Assembly (NCBI GenBank): GCA_026874595.1
Contig: CM049317.1
Coordinates: 56,554,118 to 56,618,117, forward strand
DNA from: Sipunculus nudus
Taxonomy: Eukaryota > Annelida > Sipuncula > Golfingiida > Sipunculidae
DNA length: 64,000 bases
Reading direction: 5' to 3'
Shown here: positions 1 to 12,436 of the stretch, in pieces
How the letters are laid out: the number at the start of each line of letters is the position of its first letter
Numbering within the stretch: the stretch's first letter is position 1
Translations under genes and position numbers: made by a program
The notes under the pieces: generated by a model
Databases searched by the model: none
The model's input: only the letters and a program-made list of their open reading frames with translations
Told to the model about the DNA's origin: nothing

Positions 1-417
1 TGATTTAAGACCCCACAATGACATTTCCAAACAAGGTTGCATTCTAACAGAGCATCTTTAAAAATCCGTTATAAAATTTGAACTATATATGTAAATATAT
101 TATATAGGTCTGGGGCGTATACCATGGTGCCGCAGGGGTCCATGCGCCCCCCCCCCCCACACCCCCCCACCCCCCCCCCCCATCCCCACCCCCTGACTTG
201 GCATGTTATATTGAGGGAAACGATTCCAGACAGTAAAATGTATCAATAAATGTAAAGTATAAAAGTAGATATAGTATGGATAAGTCGGTTATCAGTCTTT
301 CTCAATTTTCATTACTGTACATTTCTTCTATACAAAAACTGTTCTTTTTGTTTCAGTCTTAAAATGGTTAAACGATAATGAAGTAGGCTGATTCTATATT
401 ATATTATATATATACTA

Positions 418-456
<39 letters not shown>

Positions 457-760
457 CCCCCTTTGCCAGCGGATATTCTGTTACAGCAACCCCCCCCCCC
501 CCCCCGGTCGAGCCAAGCAGCCACCCCCCCATATATATATATATATATTATGTAGGGGGATTTGGATATGTGTATGTGTTTATATACTGAAGAACATTTT
601 GCATCAATTCCAAATTTATAGAACACTGTAGTGCTGTTGAAATTTTTGATAATTAAGAATTCACAGTTAAAAAATTCTGGTGCTGAAAGTGAAATATACA
701 CATAAAATATTATAGGCATAGACATCAACCATTATAATAGAACAGAATGGGTATAAGGCA
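1..760. other. AT-rich noncoding with C-tracts
   Basis: Contains a 50-base C-rich stretch at 149-195, a C run at 490-505, and (TA)n at 421-453 and 531-549. Translations through this region are repeat artefacts. No gene is seen. Confidence 0.8.
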
Positions 761-1660
761 GCTTATAACGTGGCCTCTCCTGTCAAATCTGATAGCCAGT
801 CCTGGAAATCAGCCTGGCCTTTTAACAAAAAGAGACGAGCGCTCCAGATTAGAAATTACGTAACCAAACAGTATAAGGTAATTCAGCATGGCAGTTTGAA
901 AATTAGATTTTAGGGGGCGTGCCCCTCGCAAGAACCAACAAAACAAACACTGACAACTAGATTAGAAAACGATTGGTCCAAAACACAAGACGAAGCACTT
1001 ACTCTGAAATACTTCAGGAGGGGTCCTGCGTTCTGTGATAGATTCCCTTGAAAGCTTCGCAAGAGCCGAGCTGAAATATACAATTATCTCCAATCTTCCA
1101 AATATTGAGCCCAATTCCCCGCGGGTGTCTGCTGCCCTGCGAAATGGACAGCGCATTCCTGTGTCATGTCAATTTCAGATCGGCCTCAGAAAAAGGTCTC
1201 TATAGCTATACGTGTGGACTCCAGAACAAATATAGCTGGATCTATCTTTGCCAGAATTTCCAAACAGGGTTCGATGTCTGGGTATTATAAGATAACTAAG
1301 TCGTTCCCAGTTAACGTTTTCCACACATGCCTAGAATTAAAAATAATTTCCGTCCATATGAGGACTGGATTGGTTTAGGTAAATTTCATCAAGTGAGCCT
1401 TCTACTCTGCATATCAGTGTAACTTCTAAGCGAACCGTGAAATGACTTCAGCAACTTTGGGAGTTTTGTTAATTATGTCAGCACCCTAGAACTGCTAAAG
1501 CTTGCTGGGCCAGTCACCACGGTTGAGGCCCACGGCTGATCTGGACTTAATGACTTCCCTGATCAGTTTGCTGATGATCTTATACAAGTGGGCTAATGAT
1601 ATTTGTGACAAACTCGGCAGTGATTAGCCCAATAAGTAATAAACCAATGATTAAAACTAC
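761..1660. other. Moderately complex noncoding block
   Basis: Low in simple repeats. At 1440-1640 there are several TAAT-core motifs and an inverted repeat GGGCTAAT (1590-1597) / ATTAGCCC (1623-1630). It could be a regulatory island. No recognisable protein is encoded. Confidence 0.3.
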
Positions 1661-1875
1661 TACACCATGTTTTATTTCAGTAGGACATTTGTTATACAGC
1701 AAAGGGCATTTTTAATTTAATCTCAGCGCTCGTCAGAATTTAGATCTATGTATTAACTGAGCTAGAGTTGCACTGCAGCGTTGAACCAATCGAGTTCCGT
1801 TATAACAACAAAAGTCATGTTTATTTATAGACTATGGGGTATATATTTTGATGGAATAGCGATACTTGAAAAAAA

Positions 1876-1884
1876 ATGATGATG

Positions 1885-1932
<48 letters not shown>

Positions 1933-1943
1933 GTAAATAATAA
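1876..1943. repeat. (ATA)n/(GAT)n microsatellite
   Basis: A GATGAT start runs into about 18 ATA units with one interruption (ATAGTAA near 1931). Confidence 0.95.
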
Positions 1944-2449
1944 TATTGCTTTTGGTTTATTCTGGTATATACATAAAAAATCTAAGATAATATCAACTAC
2001 TTTCTGACATTTTTTAACTCTATTACTTGCATTATAGGATCAGGAAATTCATTAGAATTAAACTTATCGCATGTCTTGTATTTTTCATTATTGTCAATGT
2101 TGCATGGCATTTTGTTGTCAATTTGCTCCCGTAGTATACTTCAGCTTTTAAAACAATATATTTCTTGATGACATACCTTTATTTTTGAAAGTCAATTGCT
2201 ATTTACCTACAAAGTTAGGAAAGTGCACTGAGCTAAAAAGTACAGTGATTGCTTATACAGACCAATGAACAAATAAAAAAAATTAATCAACGGAAAGCCG
2301 AAACATGTTATTATTTAGATGGGCGAACTAATGTTTAACTAAGATTCACATAAAAATCTTATTGATATTGCGGTATGATGGAATATTCATATACTTGTCG
2401 TTAAGTTAACTTAAAGTATAAAAATGCTACTTTTTGTAAATCTTAAACA
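1944..2449. other. AT-rich gene-free stretch
   Basis: I see no gene, RNA or clear repeat here. Confidence 0.7.
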
Positions 2450-3000
2450 GTGAACGTGATGCCTTTATTTGCCGGTGACGCTGACTCTCTCATCACTTCG
2501 TCAAACCTTAACCATATCAGCGAGATGGCATTTTGAATCGCACTAGAAATAGTATTTTGCGACAATCTGCACATGTTTAACAGTTGCATGCTTTTGAGGC
2601 TTCAACTATTATCGCGTTTACGGGTGGGAGGCGACTCGAGCGAACCAAACAGGCGTTACGGACAATCATTGCTAACCGTTAAACCCCAGTAAGGGCCGCC
2701 CGACCAACGGATAAGAAATCTGAAATCTCCACGGGCACAGGGCCCGCTGAAATGTGACACAGAATGGAATGTGAAAGTGACAATCGCCGTGGTATGAGGA
2801 GATTGTTAGTGACCTCACTGAGCGTGCACGAGCGAACGCAAGGATGTCTAAAGGAAACTCGCGACTTTTTCTCCTCCACGTCATTCATCATTCTGTCATG
2901 AGAGGTCAAGGGTCACAGCGCCGGTTGTTTCTATCCTTTCTAAACAGATGGGGCAAACTCTCTACTGCTATATGTGCGGGCGATGTGATGTAAGCTGGGG
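2450..3000. promoter_or_regulatory. GC-richer island, candidate conserved noncoding element
   Basis: This is about 550 bases of mixed composition with no simple repeats, inside very AT-rich surroundings. Short open frames on the minus strand (2672-2909) have no recognisable domain. ACAATCATTG and TCATTCATCATTCTGTCATGAG carry PBX/MEIS-like cores. Enhancer function is an inference. Confidence 0.3.
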
Positions 3001-3348
3001 TTTTTTAGTGTGGCGAAACAATAGAAAACACTTTCATTTAATGTTGGAGATCTAAACACATTATACAAAAATAGACTATATAAATGTCCAGAAAATTAGT
3101 TCTCAACGTGTTTTCATCCAGGTTAGTTATTACACAGAGGTTCCTGAATAGAGAAAAATCTTATCATGTCTCTTTTATTGGACATGTAGCAAATCTATAC
3201 ATAACTTGTTCTGTATGCTTATTTATTACATTTGAAGAAGATATAGTTGTTTCATACCTTGTTTTATTTTTGCAGACCACAATTACCCTTTTCACAATTA
3301 AAATGCACTTAAATACCCTTAGAGCATTAACTAACATTAACATTAAAT

Positions 3349-3353
<5 letters not shown>

Positions 3354-3402
<49 letters not shown>
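3354..3402. repeat. (TA)n microsatellite
   Basis: About 24 uninterrupted TA units. Confidence 0.97.
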
Positions 3403-3404
<2 letters not shown>

Positions 3405-4035
3405 TTGTATAGAGGCCTTATCATATATCTTTTGTGTAGATTCGTACATACTTTCATAGTTATTATTTTATCTTTGCCAATAATAGGAGTACCATATAAC
3501 ATTTACAGCTTTCGTTCACCTAATGTGTATATCGACAGTATCTTGTTTTCGGTATAATAGCGTATGTAAATATTGTACATGTTCAGCAGGCATTTGTGCC
3601 TCTGTATATCATATTTTTGTTATAATAAATCTTACAAATCTTAAACATTGTTTACACTGAAACAGAAAATGGCAGCACATATACTTATTCGTGTATAAAA
3701 TATTAAACTAACATACCATTGAAAGAATAATATTGTTATATTATTTATTTTTATATTCAATGTATAAAACATATTATTTCTCTCTGCCATTTTTATTGAC
3801 TTTGCAAATATTGGGTATAATTGTGAACCGCTGTATAAGCCAACAAATTGCAAATCTATACTTTAACTGATTTTGCTATATATACGGTTAAGTTAACTGC
3901 ATACTCTAAACATTCAGTTTTGATAACTATAGTCTATATTTACCATTCAGTTTGTTTTGTTGTTTTTTTTTCAATATTCCTGAATTAAATTTCTCTTCCT
4001 CTTTGGGAATGATAAATACATGCTAACAAATCATG
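3403..4035. other. AT-rich gene-free stretch
   Basis: AT-rich sequence with no supported gene. Confidence 0.7.
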
Positions 4036-4531
4036 CAGTGATGTACTAAGGTCCACAACTTCCGAGTCCGTGTGCAAGTCCGAGTCCAGGCTACTCAAGT
4101 CTGAGTATACAAGTCCGAGTCATTGAACTTTTATAGTCAAGTATACGAATCAGAGTCCAATACAAATATACCCTTAAAAAGAAAATTAAATGGAAAATTC
4201 AGTTTATCATGTTAGTTTACAAATGCTTTCATACCATAAGGATTAAGTATACATTTAGCCCCCGGTGTATATATATATATATATAGAGCCAAAGTTTGGG
4301 ATACATATATGTTGTTCTTTTTTGGTAATATTTTGTGAGTAGTTTGCACACGTATATGTCTTTATTATATGTGAGTATTTTTATGTTCAACTTAACTCGA
4401 GGTGCACTTGGCCTGATTTCTCGAGTCCTTACCTCCGAGTCCGAGTACAAGTTAGAGTCCAGGTTCCTCGAGTTCAATACCCTAAAGATGAGGACTCGAG
4501 TCCGAAACCGAGTTCTATAGATGCATCACTG
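4036..4531. mobile_element. MITE-like element with CAGTGATG termini
   Basis: The left end CAGTGATGTACTAAG (4036) and right end ATGCATCACTG (ending 4531) are inverted copies. Both ends carry repeated GAGTCCGAGTCC-type subterminal motifs (4060-4160 and 4420-4510). Ends beginning CAGTG fit a non-autonomous hAT-like element. The flanks show no clean 8-bp duplication. A (TA)9 run lies inside at 4268-4285. It has no transposase. Confidence 0.6.
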
Positions 4532-5280
4532 CACAAAATAGACTTACATTATATATGCATACAAATTAAATTTTTTATATGTGCTGCGTACAAATAATTC
4601 TCATAACTTTTATCAATTATAATAACACATCGTGCCCGTAAAAACGGCAGTTTACATTACAGTTTCGTGTATCGCAAAAATTGTACATAAACAAAGCCGA
4701 TCGATACCTGGTCCTATCTTATGCCTAGAACACCAAAATATACAGATATACAGGCAAACGAGGCACTATTCTCTCTAACAGATAACGATTTACACTAAAT
4801 TATTGCCTAAAATTAAAAGCATATAGTGATGTCATTGAAAATTACATCATTTCTCACTGTACGTCAATTTGGAACTCACCAAAATGCACATTTCACTTTC
4901 TGAAAGCTTAGTATTATAACTTGTACTTAACGTACAAATATAAAATGACAATTATACTAATATTTTATTAAATATTGGCAAATATACGTTTACAATATTT
5001 AATAATTGATAAATCTGTCAGTTTAATAGAAAAAAATAAGTGGAATTTCATGAAACAAACCTATATGACAAATACAAGTAAGTCCGATGAAAGAAGTTGT
5101 CAATGACATAGAGTTAAATTTAATTTATTTTCCTCGTAATTTTTAACAATAAAAGAATAATAGGAGTGGATGACATAAATAATTTTATATGTTTGTATTA
5201 CATATTAATCTTAATAATATACAGGACTCATCGGCGTGCTTATTTCTACCAGTAATCAATAAATGTACATCTGTGACGTC
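4532..5280. other. AT-rich gene-free stretch
   Basis: No gene or repeat structure recognised. Confidence 0.7.
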
Positions 5281-5410
5281 AAAGGAGGCATGCAATCAAT
5301 CACGACCAAGTGCACGTGTACTGAACCCCTCGAAGCGACAAGGGTGACGCGTCTAGCGACATCTATTGGCACCCACAAGCGTGACGGAGCGCCATCTATA
5401 GGCGAATGGT
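5281..5410. promoter_or_regulatory. CTCF-like tandem motif pair with PBX-HOX-like site
   Basis: AGCGACATCTATTGG (5355-5369) and AGCGCCATCTATAGG (5388-5402) are two near-identical 15-mers 33 bases apart in the same orientation. They resemble the AGCGCCACCTATTGG form of CTCF sites. TGATTGATTG on the minus strand (5293-5302) matches the PBX-HOX consensus, and GTGCACGTGTAC lies between. A third, weaker copy, AGCGACATCTGTTTA, is at 6819-6833. Binding is not demonstrated. Confidence 0.35.
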
Positions 5411-7102
5411 TTTATTTTGATTACCCTTGAAGTAAAAGTATAAATAAATATTTATTTTGACATTCCTTTAAAATAACGCAGTTTACTTTAGTATGACCGA
5501 TATGTGGAAACTTGACTTGTATTAATTTAATAATAGAATATTGTTTAGTTATCAAATATACATAAAACTAATGCAAAGAGTAATACAGTAATATAAATAA
5601 ATTTAATTTATTTTTATCATATAATATGTTAAAATGGTAATATAAGTTATTGTTGTCTAATGTATATAATTCAATTCTCATCAACCTTTCCTCCATTGTT
5701 CAGAGTTTACATATGGTTATTATTTGAAACTTTTGATTTAAAACGCACTTCTTCACATGTGTGCTGAATCAGACGTTACCACTGCCAAAGGTAAAATAAA
5801 ATACTGATAAAATATATAATATAATAAATTAAGAAATAAAGAATAAATAATATAATATATTATAATATATATTTATTTTATAATTGTTGATCGCAAACTG
5901 TAGCTGATATTTTGTTCGTGAGGTTTTATAATTCGCGATATCAGCGAAAAGAAAATAAACTGCAAAAATATATCATATAATTAAATAATAAATATAAAAT
6001 GTAATAATATAATATTCTTATAAATACCGTTTTCATTGTTGTACTTCACGAACTGTGGTTGGTATTATTTTCGCGAGGGTTTAAAATTTGAGAATTTCGC
6101 GAAAGGGAAATTATCGCGAAATTACAACCTTAAATTGTAAATAAGATACCTCCTTTAATTACACAAGAAAGGCATGTCTGCTATAGCATCTCTGGCATTT
6201 TATGTGCATTAGCTATAGCGTCAAAGGTTGAAACCAAAATATGGATACTACGAATTATGCAATATTTAATTTTAATTATTCATAATTCAAAGGCTGATAT
6301 GAACAAATTATATCTTATCTGCCGAATAACGAATAGTTTACTACTTCTAGATTTCCTTGTTTTCTGGAGTTTAATCAATTTGTTGAGCTTTTCCACGAAA
6401 GTTGAACTATTAATAAAATGTACACTTTGTTGATTGCTCAATCAATCGCGAAAACAGAACCGCCACGAAACACCGAAAAAAAGTCCCGAAATGTTAACTG
6501 CAACCCCACCGCAAAGTCAACCACAATTAAAACCCGTATTAATATTGTAATGATATCTTAATTCATAACATTTGTGTTAGTTCCGCATAATTTTATTTCA
6601 TATTATCAATGAAGGATTTAAAAGGATGTCGATCTGTAAATATGAAAGGGAAGAATAAATGGCTTTTCGATAATAATGGGTTTAAGTTCATGCAATCTAT
6701 ATATAACGTAACATGATACTTTTATTGTATATAACAGATACATGATAAGTTAATAAGTCATACAAAATAGATGCATATGTGCATATGTGACAAAAAAGTT
6801 TCTCTTGGGAAGACTATTAGCGACATCTGTTTAAAAATGAATCTGTTCACAAAAATAAGAAACATTCTGCATTTATGACATACACCGATGTATTCATTAT
6901 AATATATAGTTATACATTATATTAAGATTTCGTGATTATCATTTAGAGAACGATATAGTTTTGCCGATCGAACTCTATTATAACGTTATAGATACTAGAT
7001 ATACTATATATTAATTAATATTAATATATATATAACTATATATGTTTATATTTGTAGATAAATATATGAATAATCTTAGTAACTACTCAATATGTATACA
7101 CA

Positions 7103-7106
<4 letters not shown>
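5411..7106. other. AT-rich region with dispersed CGCGAA repeat fragments
   Basis: Fragments of one repeat family containing TTCGCGA, CGCGAAA and the end motif CTGTGGTTGG occur at about 5888-5965, 6048-6130 and 6435-6535. Further copies are at 9260-9350 and 36255-36350. No gene is seen. Confidence 0.5.

Positions 7107-7136
<30 letters not shown>
7107..7136. repeat. (TA)n microsatellite
   Basis: About 15 TA units. A second array of about 11 units lies at 7299-7320. Confidence 0.95.
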
Positions 7137-7139
<3 letters not shown>

Positions 7140-7297
7140 CAAACGAATTGCATAAACAGACAAAGGACACAAAATATCTATTGCATGCATCACATCACGT
7201 TCAGCTGCATGCCCTTCTTATACTTTTTAAAGAATATATTTATATATCCGTGGCCTGTTAGTGGTATACTATCAATTGCATGTGGACAAAGGAATCC

Positions 7298-7330
<33 letters not shown>

Positions 7331-7859
7331 ATATCAATGAAATGCTATCATTATGCCTTCAGGTTTTATATGCATGCACGGGACTATAAGAATAATATAT
7401 AAATAATGTCATGTATAGTTATACCTATACGTTATACATTTTTTTCGGGTCTATACCGAGATACCTCCATTTTGTCTAATAGGTCCGATATTCGCGAAAG
7501 GGTGATTTTCTCAAAAATAAAACTTCTTGAATAAGCTAGATGTCCCATCGTGGAAGGTAAACATTGACATTTAATTCAAAGAATAATTATAGGTTGCAGA
7601 TTATTTGATATAATAAATCCAAATAATAATTGTTTACTTTATGCAGGATTTGCAGGGCACAAATCATAACCTCTAATCCTAGAAACTTGTACCTAAACAT
7701 CCAGGAAGGTTAATTAAATTTCTCCTGGGAAAATTGAAATTAGGTCACTGTGACCTATATCCTCCGAGGTATATAGGGCACGAAAGTATCCCCATAATAA
7801 TTACAAAACTCCAGTATCTTGATAATTAATGCATGGATTGCCATGAAACTTGCCTTGTA

Positions 7860-8060
7860 TATTGACCATGACTAGTTTTGTCAGTTCCCGAAAACTGGTG
7901 TCGCCACCTGCATTTCTTCTCATTTTTACGATTTTTTGAGACCATCAAATTAATGACAGCAGTTATGTCAGTTCCTCAGCTGCGGTTTCGTCCAGTGTCC
8001 TGATACCAAGTGTATTGATTTATTATGATTCCTGAAGACTGGTAGCGCCACCTGTATTTT
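7860..8060. repeat. Two degenerate units with GCGCCACCTG-type core
   Basis: AAACTGGTGTCGCCACCTG (ending about 7910) and AGACTGGTAGCGCCACCTG (ending 8054) are about 145 bases apart in otherwise related context. They look like diverged copies of the repeat seen at 10.69-10.99 kb. Confidence 0.45.
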
Positions 8061-8259
8061 TTTCTATTTTGATGCATTTTCTCCTTTATTTTGAGACTTC
8101 CAAATTATATTATACTATCAAATTTTCAACTGTGGTTTCACCTGTGTCGTGAAACCTTGTGTGTTTATTAGGGCTCAGCTTGAATAAGCGGATTCCCTGT
8201 ATTAATCACCCGTCCGTCCGTCTTTTCGTCTTTTTGTCTTTCTGTAAGTCTGTCAAATT

Positions 8260-9175
8260 TGTTTTCTTGATGATAACTCCAGTTTGGATTGACATATAGA
8301 TTGACTAACTTATTAATGGCCTTATATGTGGCCCACATTTAACGCAAGATTTTAATTTTGGGGTCATGAGGTAAAAGGTCAAGTTCACAGGACCCACTTA
8401 TTTAGAAGATTGTGGGTCCATTTCAAGCAAAACTTCTTATCCATAACCTTCCATCTTGCACATAGAGCTGACCTGCTAAAAGGGAAAGAACCTGATTTAT
8501 TTTGGGGGTCACAAGGTCAAAGGTCAAGGTCACACGGGCCATCTTTCCACATATTTGTTTCCGGAAGATAACTCCTGTTTGGATTGACATATTGGTTTAA
8601 ATCTTGACTTATATATGACGCACCTATAAGGTAAAAACTGTTTTGATTTTGGGGTCATGAAGTCAAAGGTCAGGGTCAGAGGACCCAATTCTTTAAAAAG
8701 AATGTGGATGTATTTTAAGCAAAACTTTTCATCCAAAACCTTCCATCTTCAAGACATTGCTCATATGCCAATAGTGGAAGGAAATTATGGTCAAATGTCA
8801 AGGTTACGGGGCCATCTATCCACATATTAGTGTCCAGATGATAACACCAGTTTGATTGAAATATTGGTGTCAAATTTGACTTATATATGGCCCACCTCTT
8901 ATGTAAGAACTCTGTTGATTCCGAGGTCGTGAGATCAAAGGTCAAGGTCACAGGACCCACTACTTAAGAAAGATTGTGCATGCATTTCAAGCCAAACTTT
9001 TCATAGCAATCCTCCCGTCTTCCACATGCTTGGTACCTGCCAATAGGGGAAGTTTCCTTTTGATTTTTGGGTCACTAGGTCAAAGGTACAGGTCATAGGG
9101 CCCATCCAGTCACAAATAAGTTTATGGATGATAACTCCAGTTTGGGTAGAGAGGTTGGCTTCAAACTGATCACAG
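8260..9175 (+). repeat. Tandem ~290-bp repeat rich in AGGTCA half-sites
   Basis: The phrase GATAACTCCAGTTTGGATTG or a variant recurs near 8267, 8565, 8837 and 9128. Each unit also contains a run such as AAAGGTCAAGGTCAC (8519-8533, 8936-8951). This gives three to four diverged units of 270-300 bp. Within units, AGGTCA-A-AGGTCA is a DR1 nuclear-receptor arrangement and TCAAGGTCA an ERR/FTZ-F1-type site. Open frames here (8530-8960, minus) are translations of the repeat. Confidence 0.75.
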
Positions 9176-9889
9176 GAGTCCTATTTTGTAAAAAGCTTAT
9201 ACACATATCGTTATAGACAAATTCAGCTGAGCGTCGAAACCCATGGGTCCCTAGCTAATATAGTGTGACCGCGAAAACGGACCCTCGCGAAACACTGAAG
9301 AAGTGGTAATCGCGAAATGTTAACTTCGTGAATATGAAGCCAACCACAGTAAATATATCCTAACGATGGAACAAAACATATCTGATGGAAAATTTTAACA
9401 AATAAAAGTTTATTTTTTATTATTGGGATTTCCCTAGAATATGTAATTGTGATTTCTCACGCAACGGTTTCTTATTCCCAAACTTGATTTCTCATAATTT
9501 TGAAAATCGTTGGTTGTGATGAAACAGGACGTTTTCGACTCGAGTACTCCATATATGTTCTCTGATTCGGCATTTTCAAATGAACATTTGAAATAGGTAA
9601 ACAGACTTATTATATACGACCGATATGCGACAAGATCATCACGTTTATACATTTTAAAGCGTGTGGGGTGGCAACTTTATTCATATTGATCAAAACAAAT
9701 AAAAATTAAAGATATAATTGTATAACAACCAAAATAATTCCTAAATATCCACAATTTCAGTTCTGTGCGAGTACTTCAGTCAAATATTCAGATCAGTTCA
9801 ATCAAAGTTTGAATGAGAAATATAACTTTAACATAAACTCTCGATTATATTAGTAACTCGCATCGATAACTCCGCTCAATACCTAATAC

Positions 9890-10035
9890 AGTAAAATCTC
9901 GCCTACCGACCACCTGGTTTTGGCGGCCACCCCAAAACAACGACCACTTTTAACGGTCCCGATTCTTTTCCTCTCTTTACAAAATAACTAGATTAGACTA
10001 CCACCTCGCATATGCGACCACTTTATCAATGTCGC
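9890..10035. repeat. Fragment of a GACCACC-type dispersed repeat
   Basis: ACAGTAAAATCTCGCCTACC followed by repeated ACGACCAC/CGACCACC motifs resembles the ends of pogo/Tigger-type or related MITEs. Only one end can be recognised. Confidence 0.3.
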
Positions 10036-10670
10036 ACAATATATTGTACTTATTCTTGGAAGCCGTTCAGATTATATATGACGGCGGTCCAACATTGTAG
10101 TTAACGAAACAACGAGGTTCTCATCAGAGCGAGTGAAAGATTTAATAGTATGATAAAACTGAAAAATTTCGTCACCATCAATGGTCAAAACTAAAGTCCA
10201 TGTACATTCTGAGAATTTTTTCTAGAAACCAAAAAAGGAGAGATGTCGGGGAGAAATGGCCATAAAAGAATAGGAAATACAAGGTGAACAACTGAGAATT
10301 AAGAATCATATTCACAAACCAAAGATAAAAAAATATTGAATAATAACTGATTGGAAATATATTCTCAAAAGATTCTTAAAGGACACACAGGCCAGGAGAG
10401 ATGACTAGAAACGCAAACGGACGGTAATAAAACATCAGGAAGAAAGAACTTATTAACAACTAGATATTTCTTGGCACAGCAGGTGCCATAGGATCCCCAG
10501 ACAATTAATCATCCCCCACCCCACCTTTAAGAATAGGCTCCTCATCTTCAGCAGCAAAAAATGACACTTAGAAAGCGACTATGGTTTCTTCCATCTATCA
10601 ACTTGAGAAACAATATTTGTTACCAAATCTGGGGGCAAATATGTTGAATCTCTCTTGAGAAAAGAGCATT
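10036..10670. other. Gene-free stretch
   Basis: Mixed noncoding sequence in which no gene or repeat is recognised. Confidence 0.6.
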
Positions 10671-10674
10671 AATT

Positions 10675-11000
10675 TATTTTACAGAAACAGGAAGGTAGGT
10701 GGCGCCACCTGTTTCGTTTTCAAGAAAATTTTCCAAGATGGATAGACATGCCAAATTTAAGTCCAATACCTTGAACCACTCCAGAGATATGAGTAATGTT
10801 CACTAAAAAGTACATGTACAGATGGACACCACGGCAAAACGATAGCAGATGGCGCCACCAGTCTTGAGTAAAGGTGGAGGAGCCTAAGATCTATGAATAT
10901 GCACAATTACAGTCCAATAGGGCAAATCACTCCTCAGAAAAGACCATTAATTTATTCTACAAAAACGGGAAGGTAAGTGGCGCCACAGGTATAATTTATG
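10675..11000. repeat. Direct repeats with TGGCGCCA core
   Basis: Two units about 280 bp apart share ATTAATTTATT, GGAAGGTA and TGGCGCCAC (10697-10710 and 10978-10985). The first core, AGGTGGCGCCACCT, is a perfect 14-bp palindrome. A further core lies at 10851-10858 and another at 12169-12180. Confidence 0.65.
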
Positions 11001-11019
11001 GGAAAACGTTCAACATGGA

Positions 11020-11965
11020 TGGACATTTATAAGTCAAGTATGAAACCCATATATCAATCCAAGGTGGAGTTATCATCAGGAAATGAATTTTGGACAGGTG
11101 GCTCCTGTGACCTTCACCTTTGAACTTGTGACCTAAAATTGGATAGAGGTCTTCCTCTATTGGCAGGTGAACTATATGTGCAATATAAAAGGTCTGAAAT
11201 AAAAAGTTTGGCTGAAAATGGATCCACAATCTTTTAAAAGATGTTGGTCATGTGACCTTGACCCTTGACCTCATGACCTCAAAATCAATAGAGGTCTTGC
11301 TTTATTGATGGGCCATATATAAGTCAAGTTTGAAATCCATATATCGATCCAAGCTGGAATTATCATCCCGGAACCTAATGTTTGGACAGATGGCTCCTAT
11401 GACCTTCACCTTTGACCTTGTACCCTCAAAATGGACAAGGGTCTTCCTCTATTGACTGGTGAACTATATGTGCAAGATAAAAGGTCCGAGATGAACAGTC
11501 TGGCTGAAAATGCATCAACAATCATTTTAAAGATGCGTTCTGTGACCTTGACCTCGTGACCCCAAAATCGATTGGAATCTTGCTTTATTAATGGGACATA
11601 CATATGTAAAGTTTGAGATCCATGCATCAAAAATAGCTGGAATTATCATCCGGAAAGTAATTTTTTTCCAGATAGCTCCTGTGGCCTTGACAATTTGACC
11701 TTGTGACCCAAAAATTGATATGGATCATCCACTATTGGCAAGTGAGCTTTATGTTCAAAATGGAGGGTCTGGGTTGAAAAGTTTTGCTTAAAATGCTTCC
11801 ACAATATCTTTAAAGATGTGAGTCCAGTGACCTTGACCTTTGACCTCATGACCCTAGAACCTATAGGGTTCTTACTTCAGTGGTGGGCCATACATAAGTC
11901 ACGTTTGAAATCCATATGGCTATCAACACTGGAGATATCATAAGAGGTGTGTGATTATCAGTAAA
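11020..11965 (-). repeat. Tandem ~290-bp half-site repeat, inverted relative to 8.3-9.2 kb
   Basis: CTGGAATTATCATC or a variant recurs near 11057, 11348, 11636 and 11930, each preceding TGACCTT(C/G)ACCTTTGACC-type runs. The family is the same as at 8260-9175 but reverse-complemented. Frames at 10996-11849 are translations of the repeat. Confidence 0.75.
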
Positions 11966-12168
11966 TATGGAAATATTAAAGGTCAAGCCACTCTCATACT
12001 GAAGGTCATGACTCAAATTTAAATAGACCTCATCCCATAACCCATCTCTCTACATGTTCATAATATGAAAGAAATTTGTCCATTTGTTTATTACTTATAA
12101 TGCTCACGGTACTGGCAAGTGGCAGTTATGAGGGTATTAAAAGGCGTAAAAACAAGAAAAAGATAATA

Positions 12169-12340
12169 GGTGGCGCCACCAGGTTCCGGCATATCACAAG
12201 GCTATCCAAGATCTTCGGTCACCTTGATTTTTGGACCAGTCCATGCAAGCTTTTTTGAGATATTGAAGAATTTTTGTTATTTTCAGCAAAAATCACCTAT
12301 TCAAGGTCAAGGTCACTCTCTTAGCAAAGGTCATGACCCA
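12169..12340. repeat. Isolated fragment of the same half-site/TGGCGCCA repeat
   Basis: GGTGGCGCCACC (12169-12180) is followed by TCAAGGTCAAGGTCAC at about 12300-12315. Confidence 0.5.
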
Positions 12341-12436
12341 ATTTCAAATAGGCTTCGTCCTCTTACCTATATCTATACAAATGTAAAGTTTGAAAAAGAT
12401 AAGTGAAATACTTTATTAGTTATTCCGCCGCTCACA

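Noticed and set aside
8530-11849. Several frames reading like GPVTLTFD
   Set aside because: All are translations of the ~290-bp half-site repeat, in both orientations, with stops in every unit.
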